A stretch of 11,700 nucleotides of DNA from Bacteroidota bacterium (lineage in GTDB: Bacteria > Bacteroidota > Bacteroidia > Chitinophagales > Chitinophagaceae), in the NCBI GenBank assembly GCA_025361325.1, contig JANYAL010000097.1, positions 1 to 11,700 of the forward strand. Direction: 5' to 3'. The translations under genes were made by a program, and so were the position numbers. Positions within the stretch are counted from its first letter, which is position 1. Each line of letters starts with the position of its first letter. This document shows positions 1 to 6,111 of this stretch, one piece after another. Under the pieces are notes generated by a model. That model was not told the origin of the DNA. It was given only the letters and a program-made list of their open reading frames with translations, and made no database searches.

Positions 1-32
1 CTACCATCTGTGTTGATTAACACAGATGGTAG
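1..32. repeat. Perfect inverted repeat, 14-bp arms
   Basis: The arm ctaccatctgtgtt is followed by a 4-base loop (gatt) and its exact reverse complement. Transcribed, it would form a strong hairpin. It could be a bidirectional terminator for a gene to the left or the edge of a small mobile or repeat element. No T-tract follows, so a classic intrinsic terminator is not proven. The left arm begins at base 1, so the repeat may extend beyond the window. Confidence 0.6.
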
Positions 33-153
33 CACCCTGGTCGCAACAAGTCAGCTTGCTGAGTACCGGCAGACCCCTTCATCTCATGAATCTCATCATA
101 TCAAAATCTGCCCCCGGGCGTCAGCAAAGGGCTCAGCATTGTATAAATATTGA
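1..153 (+). other. Possible 3' end of a coding region entering from the left
   Basis: Frame 1 is open from the first base to a TGA at 151-153, about 50 codons. The early part reads like protein (VLINTDGSTLVATSQLAEY), while the later part is rich in Ser, His and Cys and looks less natural. An open stretch of this length can occur by chance. If real, it is the tail of a gene starting outside the window, perhaps frameshifted, and the inverted repeat at 1-32 would lie inside its coding sequence. I do not recognise a family. Confidence 0.15.
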
Positions 154-353
154 TTATTACTAATTCGTTTAATTCAATAAACTTGGAAATGAATTTCAGT
201 AAGGGACTAATTTAGCAGGAGAAAAACAAAAATAATTTGAAAAGTATTACCTGGTGAAATACCTGGTTTAGTGTGGGTGTTTTGACAAAGTGGTGTCCTT
301 CAAAAACTTAGTTCCGCTAATTCCTGGTTTTATGCAAGTTGGGCTTGTATTAG

Positions 354-491
354 TTACTCACCGATGAGATTGAAATTAAGGAGGCATTTTCATTTAATTT
401 AAATCCAACTGCTAGAAAAGAAATCAAGAAGATCATCTATCAGCATTTCGATCTCATTGTGGAATCCTGGAACACTTATTTTAATAATTAA
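354..491 (+). pseudogene. 3' remnant of a DUF4160-like gene
   Basis: The frame ending at TAA 489-491 is open back to a TAG at 351-353. It has no start codon that would give a normal protein. Its C-terminal translation contains ARKEIKKII followed by FDLIVESWNTYFNN. This resembles the last helix of DUF4160 proteins, small domains of roughly 80 residues often encoded directly before a DUF2442 gene. The intact DUF2442 gene starts 5 bases downstream, which supports the call. The N-terminal half, with the usual His-rich strand region, is not recognisable upstream, so the gene appears truncated. The family assignment is by eye from a short segment. Confidence 0.45.
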
Positions 492-496
492 CTATA

Positions 497-724
497 ATGA
501 TAGTAAATCACATTATCGGGAAAGTTAGTTTTGAGCAGAATTTATTATACTTATCAATTGACGGCAAATTGATTAAACTTCCTCTTGCACGGATTTCGAA
601 GAAATTAGAACCTGCAAATGAAATTCAGAGAAATCTTTTTACCATCTCCCCATCTGGTTACGGGATTCATTGGCCATTAATCGATGAAGATCTTTCCATT
701 GATTCTATTCTGAAAATAGCATAA
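497..724 (+). CDS. DUF2442 domain protein
   Basis: This is a complete 75-residue protein starting at ATG 497. Its C-terminal half, SPSGYGIHWPLIDEDLSID (about residues 51-69), matches the hallmark of DUF2442 proteins, which typically carry a G-x-x-[IL]-x-W-P-x-[LI]-D-E-D-[IL]-S segment. The N-terminal half forms predicted beta strands (LLYLSIDGKLIKLPL). The function of DUF2442 is unknown. These genes commonly pair with DUF4160, and such pairs have been discussed as toxin-antitoxin-like, which is not established. Here the DUF4160-like partner directly upstream is only a remnant, so this gene is probably an orphan of a decayed pair. No promoter was recognised. Confidence 0.75.
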   Translation: MIVNHIIGKVSFEQNLLYLSIDGKLIKLPLARISKKLEPANEIQRNLFTISPSGYGIHWPLIDEDLSIDSILKIA

Positions 725-1011
725 TTTTCATCTGCGCCTTACGTTGTTTTGCAGTATCCCTGGCTTGACCAGTTCACTACAGTATTTTTATGGTTTCGCC
801 ATTGAGTGTTTTCCCTTCATTAGCAAGCCAGCCACTGCCCACAGTGAACGCCGCTATCTGAACTACCTGACACAGGCAGATTTTTTTAGTATTTTTCCTA
901 ACTTAGGATTATCATTGAGCAGAACACCGGGCTAAACAGAATGATACTGCCCGATAAAGATCTGGCAAACAATTAGGGCATTCAACACTTTAACATATCA
1001 AACCTTTTACC
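725..1011. other. Non-coding gap with no supported gene
   Basis: This stretch lies between the DUF2442 gene and the first cupin gene. A plus-strand reading at 744-935 begins with TTG, lacks any upstream signal and matches no family I know. The opposite strand shows some protein-like patches (GLLMKGKHSMAK) interrupted by stops, which might be an old transposase fragment, but this is too weak to call. No clear promoter was found for the gene at 1012. Confidence 0.3.
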
Positions 1012-1362
1012 ATGCAGTCAAACCAGGAGATCATTCGAATAGGACAACTTGAGATCAGATTCCTGCTGGAATCAGCTGACACAAACGGGGAACTAACTAT
1101 GTTTGAGTTTTTTGTTCCTGCTGGTGCAAAAGTACCGGTCCCCCACTATCACGAAAAATATAATGAAGTGATCTACGGGTTGCAAGGCACCATGACGTTC
1201 ACCATCGGCCACCAGAAGCTGGATATCTCACCGGGGCAATTATGCTTTATCCCGCGGGGTATTACCCACGGCTTTACCAATGACGGACAGCAAGATGCCA
1301 AAGCATTGGCAGTGGCTACACCCGGACTTATAGGCCCAACCTATTTCAAAGAAGTGGCATAG
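1012..1362 (+). CDS. Cupin domain protein, C-terminally truncated by TAG
   Basis: This single-domain cupin has 116 residues up to a TAG. Both cupin motifs are complete. Motif 1 has H45, H47, E52 and G59 (HYHEKYNEVIYGLQG). Motif 2 has G75, P81, G83, H86 and N90 (GQLCFIPRGITHGFTN). H45, H47, E52 and H86 should bind a divalent metal. Such cytosolic proteins are related to quercetin-dioxygenase-like cupins and sugar-binding cupins, but the substrate cannot be deduced. As I recall, relatives run about 140-150 residues and end in a GGPPD...HGLVP tail. That tail is present here in the same frame after the TAG (see 1363-1449), so this copy is either truncated or read through. The beta barrel itself is intact and might still fold. 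Confidence 0.82.
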   Translation: MQSNQEIIRIGQLEIRFLLESADTNGELTMFEFFVPAGAKVPVPHYHEKYNEVIYGLQGTMTFTIGHQKLDISPGQLCFIPRGITHGFTNDGQQDAKALAVATPGLIGPTYFKEVA

Positions 1363-1449
1363 ATCGTTAATACAGGGGGCCCGCCGGATATGGTAAGGCT
1401 GAAAGAAGTGTTCCTTAAACACGGGTTAGTGCCCTTGATGAACAGTTAA
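1363..1449 (+). pseudogene. Untranslated C-terminal tail of the upstream cupin
   Basis: After the TAG at 1360-1362 the same frame stays open for 28 codons to a TAA at 1447-1449. It contains IVNTGGPPDMVRLK and then VFLKHGLVPL. This matches the C-terminal helix expected for the cupin family of the preceding gene, so the two parts form one ancestral gene of about 145 codons. One substitution, for example GAG to TAG after Glu-Val-Ala, would explain the break. Translational readthrough or a sequencing error are alternatives. Confidence 0.6.
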
Positions 1450-1627
1450 AGGTATTTTTCGCATGGCTGCCGGCAGCGTATTTGCACCTGTTATGTTTAA
1501 ATAAATGGTCCTGGTAGTATCCGGGAGAATTGAGCACCTTCAATGGATCTGTACTGCTTCACAATTCAATCTTTATAGGAAAGTAAAGTCCCGGTAAAAT
1601 ATATTTAGTCACTATTCAATCCCTACT

Positions 1628-1954
1628 ATGAGCAATAAAAATGAAATCCAGAGAGCTTTTATTCCGGCTGACCGTATTGACTATGCTGACCATGCAGTAG
1701 TTAGTCGCACTATTATCAAAAAGCCGTCGGGCAATATCAGTCTGTTCGCCTTCGACATGGAGGAAGGGCTGAGCGAACACAGTTCCCCCCATGAAGCGCT
1801 GGTGCAGGTACTGGACGGCAGCGTGGAAATAACAATTGGTGGTGTGCCCTGTACGGTAAGGGCGGGGGAAAGCATCATTTTACCTGCGGATATCCCGCAT
1901 GCACTCCTGGCAAAAGAAAGATTCAAGATGATGCTGACCATGATAAAAAATTAA
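1628..1954 (+). CDS. Small cupin domain protein
   Basis: This complete 108-residue protein starts at ATG 1628. It belongs to a compact cupin family with the pattern EGLSEHSSPHEALVQVLDG (residues 46-64), then a strand ending in Gly, and AGESIILPADIPHAL (residues 79-93). H51, H55 and H91 are the likely metal ligands. The strict motif-1 glutamate is replaced by Gln60, and motif 2 lacks the usual Pro-x-Gly and final Asn. This is common in this subgroup and does not indicate decay. The function is unknown; such cupins often sit near redox or stress genes, but nothing here shows this. An A/T-rich stretch at 1600-1608 (tatatttag) loosely resembles a Bacteroidota -7 box. It is separate from the upstream cupin by 178 bases and is not a paralogous duplicate of it. 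Confidence 0.85.
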   Translation: MSNKNEIQRAFIPADRIDYADHAVVSRTIIKKPSGNISLFAFDMEEGLSEHSSPHEALVQVLDGSVEITIGGVPCTVRAGESIILPADIPHALLAKERFKMMLTMIKN

Positions 1955-1966
1955 GCGGGAGGCCCA

Positions 1967-2213
1967 GTGAGATCTTCCATCCTTTCCCTCCTGCTCATTT
2001 TTGCCTCCACTGCCCGTGAGCAGATAAAACGCCGGCACAACTGGCGATTCAGATGAAGGTCCAAGCGGTACTGCCTGTACTGCACTGAGCATTTGTGGTA
2101 CGCACCACTACGCAGGACCCCGCTGAACTGAATATCCTTCGTGGCGATAACCTGTTATATACTGTAACTTTGCCATAGACCTTACCGGTTCCACTTTCAG
2201 GATATCTTTGTAG
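1967..2213 (+). pseudogene. Frame-broken remnant of a coding region, possibly two genes
   Basis: Protein-like readings continue across three frames. From GTG 1967 there is a signal-peptide-like stretch (SSILSLLLIFASTAR). At about 2018 the sensible frame changes to one reading DKTPAQLAIQMKVQAVLPVL, then a TGA at 2089-2091. The same frame resumes with TTTQDPAELNILRGDNLLYT and ends in TAG at 2176-2178. A third frame (2175-2213) reads IDLTGSTFRISL. The RGD...IDLTG order is reminiscent of small beta-rich proteins encoded in phage structural regions, but the match is only by eye. A two-base insertion or one-base deletion near 2018, a nonsense change and a second shift near 2172 would be needed. No intact gene is proposed. 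The rest of the gap to 2312 shows nothing I can identify. Confidence 0.33.
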
Positions 2214-2312
2214 GAGTATATCCAGGCTCTCACCAATTGCAGGCTGACCAGGTTTACTGAATCGGGATAAAGTATATTTCCATGATGGAATAAGAAATCA
2301 ATTTGAGTTGGG

Positions 2313-3602
2313 TCAATGTGCAAAGTCTTTCTCAAAATCCCCTTTGATCCTTTCTATAGAAGGGTTAAAATAACCGAATTTAAGATTTGGGAACTCTTCC
2401 CGTATCAACTCCATCATCTGTTTTACACCCATGCAATCGCCCGTTTCTGAAACACCAATCTTCCCAAGGTACCAGTCGGGGTCGATATTGAAATTACGCC
2501 ACTGGATCATACAGAGGCCGGTGTCGATGATGAGTTTGCGCAGGGCCTCGTATTCTTCGATGCTGTCTGTCATGCCCGGGAACACAAAATAGTTGATGCT
2601 TGTCCAGCCCCCGAAACCCTGTACGATCTTCAGGCTTTCCAGCAGGTCGCTGAATGTATAGTTATTTGGCCTGTAGTAAGGGGTATAGATATATTCCCGT
2701 GCCGAGTTGGTGCTAACCCGCATGCTGTTCAGTCCGGCTTCGCAGAGCGCCCTAACGGCTTCGGGTTTGCTGCCATTGGTATTGATATTGAGACTTCCAC
2801 GGGTGGTATGTTTACGGATATCGATGATGCTGTCCCGGATGGTCTCCCACATGAGCAGGGGTTCCCCTTCGCAGCCCTGCCCGAAACTGATGATGGGAAA
2901 GGGAGCCGTTTCCAGGTGGGGCACGGTGAACTCCACGATCTCTTCGGCTGTGGGTTTAAAGGTCAGCCGGTCCTGTGTGCTTACGATGGACTCTTCTACC
3001 GGCTGAAAGGAAATGCAGCCGATACAGTTGGCATTGCAGGCAGGTGATGAAGGTACGGGGCATTCCCAGCGGCCCATGGCGAAATTGCGGGCAGCCGGAC
3101 AATGATAGGTCATACAACAGTTCTCCATCAGGTGCTTCACCAGGCGGTTATGGGGATAGGCTTTTAAGAGCTGTTCTGTACCCGCTTTGATCTGTTCATC
3201 ATCATAGCCCTCGCACTCTTGCCGTATATCGGGTTCAATGCGTACAGCAGGCACATAGAACTCACCTGCCAGCCATCCGGCTGCGGTATAACAGAAAAGG
3301 GGCAAGGTAGGTGCATCCTTCATCGTTTCATAGGCTGCCATATACAGGCCCGTATGGGCAGGAGGAATAAAAGCTGCTACGGCCCATCCCTTCTCGCAGA
3401 GGCGCATTGTGCCAGTTTTAACATCTATACCGATGCCCCTGCGCCCGGGGAGCTCATACAGGTTTCCCCCGGAAGGTAATTTGATCCAGTCCTCCGCAGG
3501 AACGGGTACAGCATCCCAACCGCTGCGGCCGGTCACGTACAGCGAAGTATCTTCAAAGATATTTCCCTGGCCATCGGAGAAAAGAATGAAAGGTGAAGTC
3601 AT
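2313..3602 (-). CDS. Uncharacterised radical SAM protein
   Basis: This is a 429-residue protein when started at the ATG of 3602. An upstream TTG at 3644 would add 14 residues, but the sequence SPFILFSDGQGNIFED follows the ATG as a natural N-terminus. The canonical cluster motif Cys-x3-Cys-x2-Cys (ACNANCIGC) is at residues 189, 193 and 196 and should hold the 4Fe-4S cluster that cleaves S-adenosylmethionine. GQGCEGEPLL at 241-250 fits the glycine-rich GGEP-type SAM-binding motif, and later barrel strands (SLNINTNGS, SMRVSTNSA) fit a partial TIM barrel. About 185 residues precede the cluster and form an unassigned N-terminal domain. It ends with extra cysteines (ENCCMTYHC) shortly before the motif. 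The enzyme is probably cytosolic and its substrate is unknown. It is separated by 172 bases from the upstream minus-strand membrane protein gene, so co-transcription is possible but unproven. Confidence 0.88.
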   Translation of the reverse strand: MTSPFILFSDGQGNIFEDTSLYVTGRSGWDAVPVPAEDWIKLPSGGNLYELPGRRGIGIDVKTGTMRLCEKGWAVAAFIPPAHTGLYMAAYETMKDAPTLPLFCYTAAGWLAGEFYVPAVRIEPDIRQECEGYDDEQIKAGTEQLLKAYPHNRLVKHLMENCCMTYHCPAARNFAMGRWECPVPSSPACNANCIGCISFQPVEESIVSTQDRLTFKPTAEEIVEFTVPHLETAPFPIISFGQGCEGEPLLMWETIRDSIIDIRKHTTRGSLNINTNGSKPEAVRALCEAGLNSMRVSTNSAREYIYTPYYRPNNYTFSDLLESLKIVQGFGGWTSINYFVFPGMTDSIEEYEALRKLIIDTGLCMIQWRNFNIDPDWYLGKIGVSETGDCMGVKQMMELIREEFPNLKFGYFNPSIERIKGDFEKDFAH

Positions 3603-3774
3603 ACGTAATATAGCTGCGCGCTTTGAGCTTTGTGCTTCCGGCAAAAATCGTCTATTTGCAGGAGTCCTTCAATTTTTAGGTTGTATTTATCTTAGCTGGT
3701 CTTTTGCTTACTGCAAACAATTATTTAATGAATCCCCGCCTATAGCCCGTTGCGCTTAGCCCGAATCCATCCGC

Positions 3775-4338
3775 TTAATGCATGGTACCCCCATCTTTGA
3801 GGCGGTCTGCACAAAACGAATTGAACACGCTTTCATCTACCCCAAAGCTTTCGGCGGATATCTCCGTTTGCAGCAGTTTGTCGTTCCTGAAATCGATCGT
3901 TAGTATATGATCTTTCAGGATCAGGTTGTTCAAGTCCTTCCATTCAACCCTCCTGTTGGGAAATGCGGTTAATATGATCTTGTCTGCATCCAATTTCACC
4001 AGGGGTTTTTGCCTTGTCGCCTTATCAAAATAGGCCAGCAAAGCAAATGAGGCCACTGCCCCGTAATTGAACAGGAGGACCCATTGCAAAACAAACAGGA
4101 TATACAGCACATAAAAAGGTACAGGAGGATTGCGGTTGCTGGTGCTGCTTGCTGCGTTCACAGCAAGACCGATCACAGATACCAGGATGCCCCCGGCCGG
4201 GGCAACATAATTCCCTTCCTGTATGACTGATCTGAAAAAGTAAAGAGAATAAAGGCCGTTCAGGAGAACAAGGAACAGTCCAAGGAGGTTATACGACCTG
4301 ATCCTGTCATTCTTCAGTATGATGGTAAAAGATTCCAG
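3775..4338 (-). CDS. Small membrane protein with C-terminal soluble domain, apparent CTG start
   Basis: I do not recognise a named family. The frame is open from the codon directly after the upstream gene's TAG (4339-4341) to a TAA at 3775-3777, giving 187 residues. The first ATG/GTG/TTG is a GTG at 4176, which would remove 54 residues including a clear membrane segment (NLLGLFLVLLNGLYSLYFF, about residues 17-35). The codon right after the TAG is CTG and leads into ESFTIILKNDRIRSYN, a natural-looking start. Further hydrophobic segments lie at about 49-62 and 76-103 (FYVLYILFVLQWVLLF and following). The last 75 residues (VKLDADKIILTAFPNRRVEW...) are beta-rich, similar in style to bacterial PH-like domains attached to membrane helices. 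With zero spacing to the agmatinase-like gene, it is very likely co-transcribed and translationally coupled. If the CTG is not used, the gene is start-less or uses the GTG. Confidence 0.68.
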   Translation of the reverse strand: MESFTIILKNDRIRSYNLLGLFLVLLNGLYSLYFFRSVIQEGNYVAPAGGILVSVIGLAVNAASSTSNRNPPVPFYVLYILFVLQWVLLFNYGAVASFALLAYFDKATRQKPLVKLDADKIILTAFPNRRVEWKDLNNLILKDHILTIDFRNDKLLQTEISAESFGVDESVFNSFCADRLKDGGTMH

Positions 4339-5385
4339 CTACCGGGGGTTTGAGGCAATGAGCAGATTACATAACCTGAACAGGCAGCGTGCACCCACGT
4401 TCTCGTCCCACTGGTTGTGGCTAATGCCTATTTCATTGATGTCGAATCCAATCAATTTGCGTCCGCTGGCGACAAGTCTTTTGAAAAGGTAGAAGACCTG
4501 GTCGGTCTCGAAGCCCCCCTGTACGGGCGTTCCGGTATGCGGACAGAGTTTGGGGTCGAGCCCGTCGATGTCGAAACTGATAAAGACCTTATCAGGCAGC
4601 TGGCTGATGATATCATCTGCGATCTGTTTCCAGCTTTCCCCTTCGTACAGGCGTTCTTTGATGTCGCTGTCGAAGAAGGTCTTCACCCTCCCCTCCGATT
4701 TATTGATATAGTCAAGTTCTTCTTCGCAATAATCCCGGATACCTACCTGTACCAGCTTTTTCAGGTCATGGAACGCTGCGAGCGCGTTATACATGACGGA
4801 AGCATGTGAATAATTGAACCCTTCATAACCATTCCTAAGGTCGCAATGCGCGTCTATCTGCAGGATCCCGTAGGCCCCTTCCTGCTCCCCGATGGCCTTG
4901 AAGAAACCTAAGGGGGTGCTGTGATCGCCGCCCAGCAGTGCTACCAGTTTCCCCTGGCCGAGCAGGTCCCTGGTTTGTTCATATACCCAGTTATTCAGGA
5001 ACACACTTCCTTCATTGATGTCTTTGAGTGATTTGCACATGAACTTATTGTCTGCCACCACTTCTCCCTGGGAGATGTAATTGATATAAAGTTCAGCCTC
5101 CTTGCGCAGGTAATCGCTTTTCATCAGGATCTTCTTGTCGGAGGGCCGCATAAAGAATCCCTGTTTCCAGGCATCCGGAAAATCAGGATCAGAAAGGTCT
5201 ACCTGCATACTGGCGTGAAATACATGTTCCGGTGCCCTTGCCGTTCCGGCTGAATAGCTTACCGTCACTTCCCAGGGTATGGGTAATATCACCAGCCTGG
5301 CTTCTTCTTCAGAAAAAGGTAAACCAAAAATATTGTTGTTGGTATTGCCAACGGAATTGGGGTCAAATTGGGAGAGATCGTTCAT
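4339..5385 (-). CDS. Agmatinase-family ureohydrolase
   Basis: This 348-residue protein belongs to the arginase/agmatinase fold. It should hydrolyse a guanidino compound to urea and an amine, using two metal ions, in the cytosol. All six metal ligands are visible: H155 (GGDHS), D178, H180 and D182 (DAHCDLR), and D272 and D274 (SFDIDGLDP). The segment YEGFNYSHAS (187-196) and TGTPVQGG (284-291) are typical of agmatinase-like members. Agmatine is the most likely substrate, in polyamine synthesis after arginine decarboxylase. Guanidinobutyrate, guanidine or arginine cannot be excluded, since family members differ mainly in substrate loops. A roughly 30-residue N-terminal extension and an insert (residues 60-125) make it longer than the roughly 300-residue classic enzymes. 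It is expressed from a probable promoter at 5406-5413 and followed without a gap by the membrane protein gene. No arginine decarboxylase gene lies in the window. Confidence 0.88.
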   Translation of the reverse strand: MNDLSQFDPNSVGNTNNNIFGLPFSEEEARLVILPIPWEVTVSYSAGTARAPEHVFHASMQVDLSDPDFPDAWKQGFFMRPSDKKILMKSDYLRKEAELYINYISQGEVVADNKFMCKSLKDINEGSVFLNNWVYEQTRDLLGQGKLVALLGGDHSTPLGFFKAIGEQEGAYGILQIDAHCDLRNGYEGFNYSHASVMYNALAAFHDLKKLVQVGIRDYCEEELDYINKSEGRVKTFFDSDIKERLYEGESWKQIADDIISQLPDKVFISFDIDGLDPKLCPHTGTPVQGGFETDQVFYLFKRLVASGRKLIGFDINEIGISHNQWDENVGARCLFRLCNLLIASNPR

Positions 5386-5405
5386 GACAGTTTGTAAAAT
5401 GGCTG

Positions 5406-5413
5406 CAAAGATA
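5406..5413 (-). promoter_or_regulatory. Bacteroidota-type -7 box for the agmatinase-like gene
   Basis: The minus strand reads TATCTTTGC, an exact fit to TAnnTTTG(C). It lies 20 bases upstream of the ATG at 5385. The -33 region is weak, so the call rests on the -7 match and its position in the divergent spacer. It implies a short leader. Confidence 0.5.
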
Positions 5414-5485
5414 GTTGATGGTCAAATAATTTGTGAAGGTTAATTAAAAAGAAAACTTCGGCTCCTGATTACACCTGTTTTAAGT

Positions 5486-5493
5486 TAACTTTG
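5486..5493 (+). promoter_or_regulatory. Bacteroidota-type -7 box for ccmE
   Basis: The sequence TAACTTTGC matches TAnnTTTG(C) and ends 18 bases before the ATG at 5512. No strong -33 element is evident. The position decides the ccmE start: an in-frame TTG at 5491 lies inside this box and cannot be the start if the promoter is used. Confidence 0.52.
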
Positions 5494-5511
5494 CATCTGA
5501 TTTCATTAATT

Positions 5512-5925
5512 ATGAAGCGAACACATATCATCTTACTGATCGCCATCGCTGCTATGATCGTTGGCCTTATCGTATTCTCCGCCGGCGATTTTTCAACATA
5601 CGACACGATCGGTTCGGCTCAGCAGAACCCCGGTAAATTCGTGCACCTGATCGCGAAGATCGACAGGTCGCAGCCCATAGAATACGACCCGGTGAAGAAC
5701 CCAAACTATCTTAGCTTTTATGCGACAGACAGCCTGGGCGGGCGCACCAAAGTGATCTTCCGTAACAGCAAACCCACCGACCTGGAGAAGAGCGAACGTA
5801 TTGTAATGAAGGGGAAGATGACAAGTGATCATTTTGAGTGCAATGATATCCTGCTGAAATGCCCCAGCAAATACAAGGATGATAAAAAGGAGTTGGAGAA
5901 GACGATATCAAATCTACCGGGTTAG
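5512..5925 (+). CDS. ccmE: Cytochrome c maturation heme chaperone CcmE, Cys-x3-Tyr type
   Basis: This 137-residue protein is anchored in the membrane by an N-terminal helix (HIILLIAIAAMIVGLIVFSA, residues 5-24), followed by a periplasmic OB-fold domain. CcmE binds heme covalently and passes it to the heme lyase CcmF. The classic heme-binding motif is His-x3-Tyr. Here the equivalent position reads CPSKY, with C117 and Y121, so this is the Cys-x3-Tyr variant known from archaea and some bacteria such as Desulfovibrio. The strand before it, MTSDHFECNDILLK, fits the family pattern. The ATG at 5512 is preferred over an in-frame TTG at 5491 because the latter lies in the promoter box and would add polar residues before the membrane helix. 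ccmF follows after 186 bases. ccmA, ccmB, ccmC and ccmH are not in the window. Confidence 0.9.
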   Translation: MKRTHIILLIAIAAMIVGLIVFSAGDFSTYDTIGSAQQNPGKFVHLIAKIDRSQPIEYDPVKNPNYLSFYATDSLGGRTKVIFRNSKPTDLEKSERIVMKGKMTSDHFECNDILLKCPSKYKDDKKELEKTISNLPG

Positions 5926-6111
5926 AGGTGCAGATGGTACATGCATGCACTTGCTGGTAAGATGAAACAGATACCATGTAAGCGGATTATTGATTCGATG
6001 AACAGTTGTCGGCTATCTGAGTACTTCTCATTTACAGGGGTGTTCACTAAGAAACCAGAACTATAAACCATGAACGAATCCCCCCCGACAGCAACTAAAT
6101 ATTGAAGTTCC
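5926..6111 (+). other. ccmE-ccmF spacer with two short unsupported frames
   Basis: The spacer contains a 41-codon frame from ATG 5941 to TAA 6064-6066 and an 11-codon frame from ATG 6070 to TGA 6103-6105 (MNESPPTATKY), which ends 6 bases before the ccmF start and includes a run of seven C. Neither resembles a known peptide. The second could act as a leader frame coupled to ccmF translation, which is speculation. No TAnnTTTG box or terminator is evident, so ccmE and ccmF are probably on one transcript. Confidence 0.3.

Noticed and set aside
744..935. 63-codon plus-strand frame starting at TTG
   Set aside because: No recognisable domain, no upstream signal, unlikely start codon, and protein-like patches appear instead on the opposite strand.
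722..940. Minus-strand patches resembling a transposase (GLLMKGKHSMAK and nearby)
   Set aside because: Interrupted by at least four stops, with no DDE motif, terminal repeats or target duplication visible; too weak to call an insertion sequence.
1012..1954. Two neighbouring cupin genes as a tandem duplication
   Set aside because: The two proteins differ in length, motif form and tail and share no extended identity, so they are not recent duplicates.
2165..2172. TAACTTTG resembling a Bacteroidota -7 box
   Set aside because: No gene follows on the plus strand, and it falls inside the frame-broken remnant, so it is probably a chance match.
2108..2335. 75-codon minus-strand frame overlapping the radical SAM gene end
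   Set aside because: No family resemblance, starts inside the radical SAM coding end, and the plus strand of the same stretch looks more like a coding remnant.
5941..6066. 41-codon frame between ccmE and ccmF
   Set aside because: The composition is not protein-like, there is no known homologue and no initiation signal; more likely spacer sequence.
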